Source of the DNA: Candidatus Latescibacterota bacterium | Lineage (GTDB): Bacteria > Blakebacterota > Blakebacteria > Blakebacterales > Blakebacteraceae | NCBI GenBank assembly: GCA_023135015.1 | Contig: JAGLTZ010000066.1 | Span: 1 to 13,860, forward strand | Length of the DNA: 13,860 bases | Reading direction: 5' to 3' | Shown: positions 6,642 to 13,860 of the stretch, piece after piece | How positions within the stretch are numbered: position 1 is the first letter of the stretch | Layout of the letters: the number at the start of each line of letters is the position of its first letter | Made by a program: the position numbers and the translations under genes | The notes under the pieces: generated by a model | Databases searched by the model: none | Told to the model about the DNA's origin: nothing | The model's input: the letters and a program-made list of their open reading frames with translations, nothing else

Positions 6642-9341
6642 CTATTTGTGAGAGACAGCAACAGTAAAGACCTGTCCGATAACCTCGAAATGTCCGGTCA
6701 CGACCCCTGTGGTCGGGGAGTCGGCGTTTCCTCTGAAGCCGGGCTGTTTTCCGCCCACGTTCACTTCAAAAACGCCCGGTTCCACCACACGCTTGTAACC
6801 CTGGTTGATCAGAGAGATTTGACGGGGCTTCAAGGTAAAGGTGACCGTCGAGCTCCTTCCAGGTCTCAGGAAGATCCTTCTGAATCCCTGCAGCGACCGG
6901 ATCGGCACAGGCACCGAAGCTTCGAGGTCTGTCACATATAGCTGGACGACCTCTTCACCCGCCGTGCCTCCTGTGTTCTTCACATCCACCGAGAGGGTCA
7001 CATTCTCGCCGGCCTGCACGGTCCCGGGAAGCCTGAGGTTACTGTACTCGAAGGTGGTGTAGCTCAGACCGTGACCGAACGGGTAGAGCGGCTCCCCTTT
7101 AAAGTACCGGTAGGTTTGGCCGGTCATGGTGTAATCAGTAAACGCCGGGAGCTGCTCTATCGACTTATAGAAAGTGACCGGCAGCCTCCCTGCCGGGTTG
7201 TAATCACCGAAGAGAACATCGGCTATCGCTGTTCCGGCGGCCTGCCCCGGATACCATGCCTCCACGATGGCCGGGATGTGCTCGTCGGCCCAGTTGACCG
7301 CCAACGCACTTCCATTCAGCAGCACAAGAATCACAGGCTTATCAAGACTTCCTATCGCTCTGATCAGATCCTCCTGTGGTTGCGGCAGCTTTAGGTTGAG
7401 CCTGTCCCCCCCCTCGAAACCGGGCACATCAACCCTCATCTCCTCCCCCTCCAACCGGGGCGATAGTCCCATCATAAGGATGACGGCATCGGCCCGCCTG
7501 GCTACCTCCAGGGCATCATTGCCAACGTCCGGATCGGAGTACGACCAGAGGAACTGCATGGTGGCGTCGCTGTTCAGGTCCCAGAACTCGACCTTGATCC
7601 GGTACAATTTGCCCGCTTTGAGCGTGACGCGGGCCGAACGGATGCGTGGATGGTGCCTACTGCTGTATTCCACCAGTTGATTGTCATCGAGTGTGAGTCT
7701 GACTCCTCCGAAGCCGTTGACCGCCAGCGAATACTCACCCGAAACGGGCGGTACCAGTGTCCCGGTCCACCTCACGCCGAAGTTGTCGGTGTCCATTCTT
7801 CTGCCAGGGGCCCGGTCCCACCAGTTGAAGTCGATCTCCCTGTCTATCCGGGTAAACACAGGCTCCCCCTCGAAATCGCGGTTGTTGAAATACTCACCCT
7901 TCAGCCCGTTCTCTTCAGAACCGTCGGCAGGAAAGAGAGCTGGGGAAGGAACGATCTCATAGGTAGGCATGCCCTCTGCCAGGTCACATCCCCTTGAATG
8001 GAGAACCGTTGTGCGGGAGGAGACCTTCTGCCGGATTCCCTCTAAAGGCGTGACGGGACTCGAGGGGGTACCGTTGTAGTTGCCGAGCAGAACCCCCACA
8101 TCGTCAGCATTGGGACCGATTACCGCGATGGTGCCCATGTTCCTGGCAAGTGGGAGCAGCCCCTGCTCATTCTTGAGAAGAACGATCGATCTGCGGGTGG
8201 CCTCGAGCGCGAGTCCAGCGTGCCTTTTCGAATCGTTGATGCGGTAAGGGATCTCCGCCCAGGGGACCATGTCGGGCGGGTCGAACATGCCCAGCCTGAA
8301 CCTGGCGGTGAACAGCCGCTTCACAGAAACATCTATCTCCTCCTCGGTTATGTAACCCAGATTCACAGCCTCAACGAGGGTTTGGTAGACCCGGCCGCAG
8401 TTCAGGTCGGTACCAGCCTTTACACCCGCTGCTGCGGCCTCAGGTGGTGTCTCAACGAGGTGATGCGCATTCTCCCGGTAGATGTTGCTGATCGCCCCGC
8501 AGTCGGAGACGACATACCCCTCGAATCCCCACTCACCTTGAAGGATGTCCATGAGCAGATACTCGCTGCTGCAGCAGGCCTCCCCCAGGAACCGGTTATA
8601 GGCGCACATGACCGAGTAGGCACCAGCCTCCACTATCGAGGCCCTGAACGCAGGAAGGTATGTTTCCCTCAGATCGCGTTCGTCGACCACTGCGTCGAAG
8701 GAATGCCGGTCGGGCTCTGGGCCGCTGTGAACAGCGTAGTGTTTCGGCGTGGCAACCGTCTTGAGGTAGCGCGGATCGTCCCCCTGCAGGCCATTGACGA
8801 ACTGAACAGCCAGCCGGCCTGTGAGATAGGGATCTTCACCGTAGGTCTCCATGCCACGACCCCAGCGCGGGTCGCGGAAGATGTTTATATTCGGCGACCA
8901 GAAGGTGAGCCCTTCGTAGATGCCTCTTTCCCCCCGTCGGACGAACTCATGATGCTTGGCGCGGGCTTCGTCGGAGATGACCGTCGCCACTCGGAACATG
9001 AGATCGGTATCCCATGCAGCCGCAAGACCTATTGCCTGCGGAAACACGGTCGCCCTGCCCGCCCGGGCGACACCGTGGAGCGCCTCATTCCACCAGTTAT
9101 ACTCCGGGACGCCCAACCGCTCTATCGCGGACGCGGAATTCATCATCTGCGAAACCTTCTCTTCCAGCGTCATCCGCGAAACGAGATCAGTTACACGCTC
9201 TTCTATCGGTTTCTCCGGGTTCTGATATGGCAGCATCTCTCCAGCCTTACTCTCTCTGCTGCAGCTGGTCATCACAACCAGCAGGCTGGCACCTGCGAAC
9301 CCCCAAACCGATCCACACAGCAAGCGATGATTATTTTTCAC
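6642..9341 (-). CDS. Lipoprotein GH3 beta-glycosidase with inserted PA14 domain (beta-xylosidase or beta-glucosidase)
   Basis: An exported exo-glycosidase of 899 aa that should release terminal beta-linked sugars from oligosaccharides. The N-terminus has a basic and hydrophobic signal ending MTSC with C27, a near-consensus lipobox. The GH3 (beta/alpha)8 domain spans roughly 45-370 and includes K200/H201 (PKHYAVHS) and the nucleophile D280 in [12 protein letters not shown]. The alpha/beta sandwich domain starts near 385 and is interrupted by a PA14 domain (about 480-603, GLKGEYFNN to QFLWS). It resumes with LEGEE (630-634), where an acid/base glutamate is expected. A C-terminal fibronectin III-like domain (about 775-863) follows. 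GTG 9341 is chosen because GGGAGAG lies just upstream and it places the signal peptide at the start. The upstream in-frame GTG at 9407 would add 22 residues in front of the signal. The xylose-type specificity is inferred from the converging xylulokinase gene. Confidence 0.92.
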   Translation of the reverse strand: MKNNHRLLCGSVWGFAGASLLVVMTSCSRESKAGEMLPYQNPEKPIEERVTDLVSRMTLEEKVSQMMNSASAIERLGVPEYNWWNEALHGVARAGRATVFPQAIGLAAAWDTDLMFRVATVISDEARAKHHEFVRRGERGIYEGLTFWSPNINIFRDPRWGRGMETYGEDPYLTGRLAVQFVNGLQGDDPRYLKTVATPKHYAVHSGPEPDRHSFDAVVDERDLRETYLPAFRASIVEAGAYSVMCAYNRFLGEACCSSEYLLMDILQGEWGFEGYVVSDCGAISNIYRENAHHLVETPPEAAAAGVKAGTDLNCGRVYQTLVEAVNLGYITEEEIDVSVKRLFTARFRLGMFDPPDMVPWAEIPYRINDSKRHAGLALEATRRSIVLLKNEQGLLPLARNMGTIAVIGPNADDVGVLLGNYNGTPSSPVTPLEGIRQKVSSRTTVLHSRGCDLAEGMPTYEIVPSPALFPADGSEENGLKGEYFNNRDFEGEPVFTRIDREIDFNWWDRAPGRRMDTDNFGVRWTGTLVPPVSGEYSLAVNGFGGVRLTLDDNQLVEYSSRHHPRIRSARVTLKAGKLYRIKVEFWDLNSDATMQFLWSYSDPDVGNDALEVARRADAVILMMGLSPRLEGEEMRVDVPGFEGGDRLNLKLPQPQEDLIRAIGSLDKPVILVLLNGSALAVNWADEHIPAIVEAWYPGQAAGTAIADVLFGDYNPAGRLPVTFYKSIEQLPAFTDYTMTGQTYRYFKGEPLYPFGHGLSYTTFEYSNLRLPGTVQAGENVTLSVDVKNTGGTAGEEVVQLYVTDLEASVPVPIRSLQGFRRIFLRPGRSSTVTFTLKPRQISLINQGYKRVVEPGVFEVNVGGKQPGFRGNADSPTTGVVTGHFEVIGQVFTVAVSHK

Positions 9342-9344
9342 TGT

Positions 9345-9351
9345 CTCTCCC
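9345..9351 (-). promoter_or_regulatory. Shine-Dalgarno of the GH3 gene
   Basis: On the minus strand GGGAGAG precedes GTG 9341, with five bases between the GGGAG core and the start. This decides against the longer frame beginning at 9407. Confidence 0.7.
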
Positions 9352-9394
9352 GCCTTGTGAGTACGATCCGGTAAATAATTTGCATCGGACACTG

Positions 9395-9400
9395 AGTATA
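9395..9400 (-). promoter_or_regulatory. Possible -10 element for the GH3 gene
   Basis: TATACT on the minus strand lies about 54 bases before the GH3 start and downstream of the csp terminator, where a promoter would be needed. No good -35 hexamer is found at 16-18 bases, so the element is weakly supported. Confidence 0.25.
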
Positions 9401-9427
9401 TCCGCACCCGTGCGTGACGGGCATACG

Positions 9428-9466
9428 AAAAAGCCTCCCGGACATATGCCCGGGAGGCTTTTTTGC
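9428..9466 (-). terminator. Strong bidirectional rho-independent terminator after the cold-shock gene
   Basis: AAGCCTCCCGG (9431-9441) pairs perfectly with CCGGGAGGCTT (9450-9460) around an 8-base loop. The hairpin is flanked by an A run on the left and a T run on the right, so it can end transcripts on either strand. It lies about 20 bases after the csp stop and separates csp from the downstream GH3 gene. Confidence 0.92.
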
Positions 9467-9486
9467 TTCCGGTCTGCTATTCGGGA

Positions 9487-9687
9487 CTAAATCTTTCGGA
9501 CGTTCGCGGCTGAGGGCCCCTTATCCCCGTCCACAAGTTCAAACTCGACATTGTCACCTTCACTCAACGACCGGAACCCTTCCATCTCAATAGAAGCCTG
9601 GTGGACAAACACGTCATCGCCGCCTTCCATTGCGATGAAACCGTAACCCTTCTGGTCATTGAACCACTTTACTGTTCCTTGAGGCAT
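9487..9687 (-). CDS. Cold-shock protein, CspA family
   Basis: A single cold-shock domain of 66 aa, the family's usual length. It binds single-stranded RNA and DNA and acts as an RNA chaperone in the cytoplasm. The sequence opens with GTVKWFND, has RNP1-type KGYGFI (13-18) and RNP2-type VFVH (26-29), and ends with the typical [10 protein letters not shown] strand. ATG 9687 is preceded by AGGAAG (9696-9701) eight bases away. The gene is monocistronic: a strong terminator follows the stop and the next gene has its own start region. The leader contains two hairpins, and a further terminator lies about 100 bases upstream, so control at the RNA level is plausible. Whether it is cold-induced or constitutive cannot be read from the sequence. 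Confidence 0.96.
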   Translation of the reverse strand: MPQGTVKWFNDQKGYGFIAMEGGDDVFVHQASIEMEGFRSLSEGDNVEFELVDGDKGPSAANVRKI

Positions 9688-9709
9688 TACAAGTACTTCC
9701 TTTTACTGC

Positions 9710-9751
9710 GGAGCGGATACACTCCAATTAAAGCCGGCCCTGACAGCCGGC
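9710..9751 (-). promoter_or_regulatory. Two hairpins in the cold-shock gene leader
   Basis: On the minus strand a six-pair stem GCCGGC/GCCGGC (9746-9751 with 9733-9738) is followed by a second stem GGAGTG/CGCTCC with loop TATC (9720-9725 with 9710-9715). The second ends about nine bases before the Shine-Dalgarno. Structured leaders control translation in several csp genes; that role here is inference. Confidence 0.45.
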
Positions 9752-9785
9752 GCCCTTACGAGGCTGCCCATACGTCGAACCCGTT

Positions 9786-9827
9786 AAACAAAAAAGGCAC
9801 CCGGGTCGCAACATGACCCAAGATGCC
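9786..9827 (-). terminator. Orphan rho-independent terminator on the minus strand
   Basis: On the minus strand a stem of seven pairs, a one-base bulge, and five more pairs (GGGTC/GACCC) closes a 7-base loop. It is followed at once by TTTTTTGTTT. On the plus strand there is no T run, so it acts only leftward. No annotated minus-strand gene lies upstream, since the ald-like gene is on the other strand. The terminated transcript is therefore unexplained: a small RNA, or an attenuated leader of csp. Confidence 0.8.
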
Positions 9828-9865
9828 TGCATTTATCGGTTCGGGTACTGCTGCATCGTACTTCC
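9786..9865 (-). ncRNA. Candidate small RNA (or attenuated csp leader) ending at the orphan terminator
   Basis: A possible sigma-70 promoter on the minus strand, TTGCAG (9899-9894) and TAGAAT (9877-9872) 16 bases apart, would start a transcript near 9865. That transcript would run about 80 bases to the terminator. It would include GTAC-N9-GTAC, able to form a small stem, before the terminator hairpin. It matches no RNA family I recognise: the SRP core motif is absent and no tRNA arms are seen. The terminator is solid; the promoter and 5' end are guesses. Confidence 0.3.
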
Positions 9866-9983
9866 ACAGGTATTCTATCCACCACTGCCGATTCTGCAAG
9901 TATATTCCGGGATCGGCTGGCGCCGTATTGTTGATTCGTTTTCTTACTGGTGATGTCAAACATACTATCCGTCCCGGAGGTTG

Positions 9984-9989
9984 AGGAGG
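9984..9989 (+). promoter_or_regulatory. Shine-Dalgarno of the ald-like gene
   Basis: A perfect AGGAGG lies seven bases before ATG 9997 and supports that start. Confidence 0.85.
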
Positions 9990-9996
9990 CTGCAAG

Positions 9997-11121
9997 ATGG
10001 TCATCGGCGTTCCGAGAGAAACCCACCGTCACGAACACCGGGTAGGGCTCACCCCCCTGGCCATTTCCCGCCTGACGAAGTTCGGCTATACCGTTCTGAT
10101 CGAGAGGAATGCAGGAGTGGCTGCCCACTTCACCGATCAACATTTCGGAGAGGTGGGAGCACAGATCGTCTACAGCGCTGACGAGGTTTACAAGAGGGCC
10201 GACATTGTCTGCCGCGTCGGCGTGATATCGACCGATGAGCTGGATCTTCTGAAACAGGGGTCGGTGGTATGCGCATTCCACCATCTAGCTGTTCAACCGC
10301 GTGAGAAAGTCGAACGCCTCATGGAACTCGAGACCACCCTGATCGGGTACGAGCTCATCAGGGATGAGAACGGGGAGATGCCCGTACTGGTTCCGTTCAG
10401 CGAAATGGCCGGACAGATGGCAATCCCCCTTGCGGCTCATTACCTGCAGACGGAGAAGGGGGGAAGAGGAATTCTGATGGGGAATGTGCCCGGGGTCCCG
10501 CCGCCGACCGTACTCATCCTGGGTGCGGGAAGTGTCGGGCTCGCCGCTGCCCGCAGCGCCCTTCTCAGCGGGGCGCATGTAGTGGTCCTCGATGACCACT
10601 TGGCGAATCTACGAACGATAAACCGGGAGCTCTCGGGCCAGGTGGTAACTGCGGTCTCCAACCCCAAACGCCTCAACCACTACACTGCGATCGCGGACGT
10701 CGTGATCGGGGCGATCTTGGTCCCAGGCGAGCGCACACCTTACCTGGTCACCGAGGAGATGGTGAAGGCGATGAGAACGGGAAGCGTGATCATCGATATT
10801 TCCATCGACCAGGGCGGATGTGTGGAAACAAGCCGGCCCACGAGCATAGACGATCCCACCTTCATCATGCACGATGTTGTGCACTACTGCGTTCCCAACA
10901 TGACCGCCAACATCGCCCGGACCGCCTCCCGCATACTCGCCGACGCCGCACTGCCCTATATCATTGAGATGGCAGAGAAAGGTGTTGAGGCCGCGCTCCG
11001 CGATGACCCGGGGCTGGGTGAAAGTGTCTTCCTCTACAAAGGCCGGATGGTCAACCAGGGCGCGGGAGAAGTGTTTGAAATACCGGCCACCCCGCTGCGG
11101 CAGCTGATGGAAGAGGGTTAG
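9997..11121 (+). CDS. Alanine dehydrogenase-family protein with altered pyruvate-binding site
   Basis: An NAD-dependent amino-acid dehydrogenase-like enzyme of the Ald/PNT family (374 aa, family length). Canonical Ald interconverts L-alanine and pyruvate plus ammonia. Seen here are R15 (HRVGLTP), H96 (FHHLA), the Rossmann motif GAGSVG (176-181) with acidic D199 after the second strand, D271 in DISIDQGGC, and HYCVPNM (296-302). All match Ald landmarks. The lysine at Ald position 75 (KVKEP), which binds the substrate carboxylate, is replaced: the segment reads RVGVIS, with G75. N- and C-terminal parts otherwise align well, so this is not a frameshift. The substrate may differ from alanine. The next gene, a CoA-transferase, starts five bases after the stop, so the two are cotranscribed and probably act in one catabolic route. 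Confidence 0.88.
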   Translation: MVIGVPRETHRHEHRVGLTPLAISRLTKFGYTVLIERNAGVAAHFTDQHFGEVGAQIVYSADEVYKRADIVCRVGVISTDELDLLKQGSVVCAFHHLAVQPREKVERLMELETTLIGYELIRDENGEMPVLVPFSEMAGQMAIPLAAHYLQTEKGGRGILMGNVPGVPPPTVLILGAGSVGLAAARSALLSGAHVVVLDDHLANLRTINRELSGQVVTAVSNPKRLNHYTAIADVVIGAILVPGERTPYLVTEEMVKAMRTGSVIIDISIDQGGCVETSRPTSIDDPTFIMHDVVHYCVPNMTANIARTASRILADAALPYIIEMAEKGVEAALRDDPGLGESVFLYKGRMVNQGAGEVFEIPATPLRQLMEEG

Positions 11122-11126
11122 CGTTT

Positions 11127-12425
11127 ATGAACTGGCTTGACGACTACAAATCCAAGCTTACAAGTGCTGCAGAGGCGGTTCAGATGATCAGGAGCGGCGA
11201 CAGGGTCTACTACGGGGGCAACGCAGCCATCCCACAGGCCCTGGTCAACGCGCTCGCAGAAAGAAAGGACGAGCTGGAGAACATACAGCTCAACCACGTT
11301 CTCCTCATCGGTGAGGACCCGCTTTCCAAACCGGAAATGTCCGGGCACTTCAGGCACAACTCGCTCTTTGTGGGCCCCGCCGACCGCGAGGCCGTCAACG
11401 ACGGTCGTGCCGATTACGTGCCCATCTTCCTCTATATGATCCCGCGGCTCTTTACCGAGAGAATCGTTCCGCTGGATATCTCGATGGTGATGGTTTCACC
11501 GCCGGACGAACACGGGTTCATGAGTCTCGGGGTCGAGACACTGGCATCGAAGGCGGCCTGCCAGTCGTCTAAACTGGTTATAGTGCAGGTTAACGAGAAG
11601 ATGCCCCGTATCCTCGGCGACTCGTTCATCCACGTCAGCCGCATCCAGGCCGTAGTGGAGACTACCGAACCCCTTCCCACACTGCAGTCCAAGCCCGCCA
11701 CCGAAGTGGAAACCACCATCGGCAACTACATCGCCGAACTCATCGAACCGGGCATGACGATCCAGATGGGGATCGGCGGGATCCCCGACGCCGTCTATGC
11801 GGCTCTGGACGGGCCCCTGGAACTGGGCATCCATACAGAGATGATCTCGGACGGGGCGATGCAGGCAATCGAGCGAGGTCTCATCACCGGTGCCCAGAAG
11901 ACCCTCCATCCAGGCAAGGTGATAATTACCTTCGCCCTGGGGAGCGAGAAACTCTACGAATTCGTGGACAATAACCCTCTGCTGGAGGCCCACCCTGTAG
12001 ACTATGTGAACGATCCTTTCATAATCAGCCAGAATGACAACCTGGCCGCCATCAACTCCGCCATCGAGGTGGACCTGACCGGCCAGGTCTGCTCCGATTC
12101 GATCGGCTCATATATCTATTCAGGTTTCGGAGGTCAGGTCGACTTCATCAGGGGGGCAGCCCGCTCTAAGGGAGGCAAGCCGATTATCGCTATCCCTTCC
12201 ACCGCTAAGGGGGGCACCATGTCACGGATCGTTCCCTTCCTCAAGCAGGGAGCGGGCGTGGTCACGAGCCGGGCTGACGTCCACTACGTGGTCACGGAGT
12301 ACGGTGTTGCAAACATCTTCGGGATGAACCTTCTGGAACGGGCCCAGGCCCTGATCTCGATCGCCCATCCCGACTTCCAAGAGGAGCTCGAAGCGGCGGC
12401 GAAGGAGAGGAAACTGCTGCTCTGA
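11127..12425 (+). CDS. CoA-transferase of the 4-hydroxybutyrate CoA-transferase / acetyl-CoA hydrolase family
   Basis: A cytoplasmic enzyme of 432 aa that moves CoA between carboxylic acids through a glutamyl-CoA intermediate. Two tandem CoA-transferase folds are visible, with the substrate-pocket motif GIGGIPDAV (215-223). E238 in HTEMISDG lies in the catalytic glutamate position; as I recall, the Clostridium aminobutyricum enzyme also uses E238. The later motif SGFGGQVDFIRGA (332-344) and the segment PSTAKGGTMSRIVP (357-370) are typical. ATG 11127 is five bases after the ald-like stop, and GGAAGAGGG inside the end of that gene can serve as ribosome binding site, so translation is likely coupled. 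Acetyl-CoA as donor is usual for the family. The acceptor (4-hydroxybutyrate, butyrate, propionate or another acid) cannot be fixed. Its stop lies 12 bases from the converging permease gene. Confidence 0.9.
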   Translation: MNWLDDYKSKLTSAAEAVQMIRSGDRVYYGGNAAIPQALVNALAERKDELENIQLNHVLLIGEDPLSKPEMSGHFRHNSLFVGPADREAVNDGRADYVPIFLYMIPRLFTERIVPLDISMVMVSPPDEHGFMSLGVETLASKAACQSSKLVIVQVNEKMPRILGDSFIHVSRIQAVVETTEPLPTLQSKPATEVETTIGNYIAELIEPGMTIQMGIGGIPDAVYAALDGPLELGIHTEMISDGAMQAIERGLITGAQKTLHPGKVIITFALGSEKLYEFVDNNPLLEAHPVDYVNDPFIISQNDNLAAINSAIEVDLTGQVCSDSIGSYIYSGFGGQVDFIRGAARSKGGKPIIAIPSTAKGGTMSRIVPFLKQGAGVVTSRADVHYVVTEYGVANIFGMNLLERAQALISIAHPDFQEELEAAAKERKLLL

Positions 12426-12437
12426 GCCCGGATCAGC

Positions 12438-13322
12438 TCAACATAGAGGCAGAGCCTTCAGCTGCCGCTTCTGCTTAAGCGCCGTCCTGAACCGGGTCCA
12501 GATGATCGATATCAAGTAAACTGCGCCCGCGGCGAGGACAATCGCCGATTCAGGTGAAACCCCAGATCCATAGACGGCTATTCTCGGCAGGGTCGTCAGC
12601 AGCACACTCAGGACGGTAGCCACGATCATCATGGGTCCCAGCCGCTTAACATGGTGCCCTGCCGTCGCCGCCGGCAGAGTCAGCAGAGCGATCACCAGAA
12701 TCAACCCGACGATCTGCATCAGGCTGACCACAGTAATCGCCACCATGGTCAGGAGCAGAAGATTGGTCTGGAGGGCGTTGACACCCTGCAGGGCAGAGAA
12801 TTCCTCGTCGAGGCACAGCGCGATCAGCCTTTTATAGAACAGGGCCACCACAACAAGAATGATTCCTACTATAACGACAATCCTCAGCACATCCTCCCAC
12901 TGGACGATTGCAATATTACCGAAGAGATAGCTCATCAGCTCCACATGATAACCCGGCGTGTATTTAACCAGCAGGATGCCTGTGGCCATTCCGATGGCCC
13001 ACATGGCACCGATCAGCGTATCCATCCGCTCGTGCGCACGGTCGTGTACAACACCGATCAGCACGGCTCCAGCTATCGCGGCGACAACCGCCCCGTGGAA
13101 CGGCTCCAGGCCGCCCGCAAGACCTTGAAGATGGGTACGAAGATAAATAGCAGCTCCTATACCACCGACTGCCATATGCGCAATCGCTCCGGTAAGGAAG
13201 ACGATCCGCCTGGTTACCACGAGCGGCCCCATCACTCCACAGGCCACACCGGCCAGCAGACCCGCCAGCAGACCGGTTAACAGAAGCGGGTTGGCCGCCA
13301 TATCCTGGAAGAACCCGATCAC
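12438..13322 (-). CDS. Metal ABC transporter permease, ZnuB/MntB type
   Basis: An inner-membrane permease of 294 aa with about eight hydrophobic segments, from the ABC-3 family that imports zinc or manganese (iron in some members). Family features are the N-terminal MGPLVVTRR, the loop TGAIAH with H49 where most homologues read DAISH, SYLFGN near residue 140, DEEFSALQGV after a basic helix end, and ALLTLPAATA. GTG 13322 is chosen because GGGAGGAG precedes it and because its GTGA overlaps the stop of the ATPase gene, a common sign of coupled subunits. A longer frame to 13358 would run inside that gene. The metal cannot be told from the sequence. The substrate-binding protein is not in the window and probably lies beyond the right edge. 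Confidence 0.93.
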   Translation of the reverse strand: MIGFFQDMAANPLLLTGLLAGLLAGVACGVMGPLVVTRRIVFLTGAIAHMAVGGIGAAIYLRTHLQGLAGGLEPFHGAVVAAIAGAVLIGVVHDRAHERMDTLIGAMWAIGMATGILLVKYTPGYHVELMSYLFGNIAIVQWEDVLRIVVIVGIILVVVALFYKRLIALCLDEEFSALQGVNALQTNLLLLTMVAITVVSLMQIVGLILVIALLTLPAATAGHHVKRLGPMMIVATVLSVLLTTLPRIAVYGSGVSPESAIVLAAGAVYLISIIWTRFRTALKQKRQLKALPLC

Positions 13323-13860
13323 TGCTCCTCCCTTTCCCCCTGGTAACTGGCCGGGCACTCGTCGGTATGCTGGACATACCTGAGATGGCCGGTTGCGGCG
13401 TACGCTTCTGCTATCATCTCGGCCGTGATATCCGACGACCCATGGCAGACCAGCCTTCGGTTGAGACAGGCCACGCTTTTAACGTGAGTTGAGACAAAGG
13501 AAATATCGTGACTCACTACAACAATCGGCAGGCGCTCGTTCAGATGGCCGAGCAACTCATGGAGGCTCTGTTCCATTGTAGCGTCCACTCCTGCCATCGG
13601 CTCATCCAGAAGCAGGATCTCGGCCTCCGACGCCAGAGCCCTCGCTACGAGGACCCGCTGCCGCTGCCCGCCGGAAAGCTCGCTTACCGGCCTGTCCGAC
13701 AATTTCTCCACCCCTGTCTTGCAGAGCGCATCAAGCGCCCGTTCGATATGCAGACTCCCATACTGAAGGCCCCAGGAGGAACGGCTCAACCGGCCCATCA
13801 ACACCACATCCAGTACCGTAGCTGGTACTGATATATCTATCTCGGCGTGCTGCGGCACAT
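13319..13860 (-). CDS. Metal ABC transporter ATP-binding protein, ZnuC/MntA type (5' truncated)
   Basis: The ATPase that drives the adjacent permease at the cytoplasmic face. The frame is open to the window edge, so the N-terminal part with Walker A is missing and about 180 residues are visible. The visible part opens with the Q-loop (VPQ, preceded by a partial codon that fits the usual YVPQ). The ABC signature LSGGQRQRVLVARAL, Walker B ILLLDEPMAGVD and the H-loop histidine in VVVSHD follow in the right order and spacing. The apparent GTG at 13858 lies inside the Q-loop and is not the true start. The stop TGA at 13321-13319 overlaps the permease GTG, so the two genes form one operon. The C-terminal tail after the H-loop (HTDECPASYQGEREEQ) is hydrophilic and not recognised. 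Confidence 0.93.
   Translation of the reverse strand, partial: VPQHAEIDISVPATVLDVVLMGRLSRSSWGLQYGSLHIERALDALCKTGVEKLSDRPVSELSGGQRQRVLVARALASEAEILLLDEPMAGVDATMEQSLHELLGHLNERLPIVVVSHDISFVSTHVKSVACLNRRLVCHGSSDITAEMIAEAYAATGHLRYVQHTDECPASYQGEREEQ
13325..13332 (-). promoter_or_regulatory. Shine-Dalgarno of the metal permease gene
   Basis: GGGAGGAG on the minus strand lies inside the end of the ATPase gene, with four bases between its GGGAGG core and GTG 13322. It fixes the permease start. Confidence 0.75.

Larger units (their letters stand above)
9688..9996. other. 309-base divergent intergenic region between csp and ald-like genes
   Basis: The region separates the minus-strand cold-shock gene from the plus-strand alanine-dehydrogenase-like gene. 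It holds, from the left, the csp ribosome binding site and two leader hairpins, an orphan minus-strand terminator (9786-9827), a possible minus-strand promoter (9872-9899) and the ald-like ribosome binding site. Reading frames of 59-82 codons cross it on the minus strand. They run through the terminator and show no convincing start, so I do not call them genes. No tRNA fold is visible. Confidence 0.6.

Noticed and set aside
8220..9374. Plus-strand open frame of 384 codons
   Set aside because: It lies wholly antisense to the GH3 gene, which has a complete domain order and catalytic residues. The translation is low-quality, rich in Arg, Pro and His, with no recognisable domain.
9770..9785. GGTTCGAC on the minus strand, like a tRNA T-loop
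   Set aside because: No flanking five-pair T stem and no anticodon or acceptor arms can be formed.
9841..9870. GGAAG and GCAGCAG segments recalling the SRP RNA core
   Set aside because: The conserved tetraloop stem and internal-loop order of SRP helix 8 are not present.
9756..10004. Minus-strand open frame of 82 codons in the intergenic gap
   Set aside because: The translation looks partly protein-like, but it reads through the strong terminator at 9786-9827 and has no ribosome binding site of note at its start.
9784..10284. Minus-strand open frame of 166 codons across the ald-like start and the intergenic gap
   Set aside because: About half is antisense to the ald-like gene, and its stop falls in the T run after the terminator hairpin, which a real gene would avoid. 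No domain seen.
11496..11993. Minus-strand open frame of 165 codons
   Set aside because: It is antisense to the CoA-transferase, whose catalytic motifs lie in the same stretch; no domain or start signal.

Overview
The window is GC-rich, gene-dense bacterial chromosome with no mobile element, CRISPR array, rRNA or tRNA that I can see. The first gene resembles the C-terminal part of GWxTD-type secreted proteins, which are best known from FCB-group and neighbouring candidate phyla (Latescibacterota, Gemmatimonadota, Zixibacteria-like lineages). With the lipoprotein GH3 enzyme and the xylulokinase resembling human XYLB, this suggests an uncultured FCB-like heterotroph. That placement is inference.

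Left block, plus strand (1-6525): the 3' part of a GWxTD-like gene, a secreted M1 aminopeptidase, an MFS transporter closely resembling the MFSD1 dipeptide-transporter family, an aldo/keto reductase, then a xylulokinase with its own strong ribosome binding site. The aminopeptidase, transporter and reductase are almost contiguous and look like one operon. The aminopeptidase-transporter pair suggests peptide trimming outside the membrane followed by uptake of short peptides. The reductase and kinase fit sugar or pentose metabolism.

Middle block, minus strand (6642-9687): a lipoprotein glycoside hydrolase of family 3 with an inserted PA14 domain, probably a beta-xylosidase or beta-glucosidase, converging on the xylulokinase. 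It is preceded by a single-domain cold-shock protein. A strong bidirectional terminator separates the two. Upstream of the cold-shock gene, 309 bases without a convincing CDS hold two hairpins in the csp leader and a second strong minus-strand terminator that belongs to no annotated gene. This is the least explained part of the window.

Right block: on the plus strand, an alanine-dehydrogenase-family enzyme lacking the usual pyruvate-binding lysine is followed five bases later by a CoA-transferase of the 4-hydroxybutyrate CoA-transferase type, suggesting amino-acid or organic-acid catabolism. Converging on it from the right edge is a minus-strand zinc/manganese-type ABC importer: a permease and an ATPase whose genes overlap by four bases. 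The ATPase runs off the window and loses its Walker A region.

The strongest leads are the orphan terminator or small-RNA locus at about 9786-9905, the bacterial MFSD1-like transporter next to an exported aminopeptidase, and the altered Ald-like enzyme coupled to a CoA-transferase.
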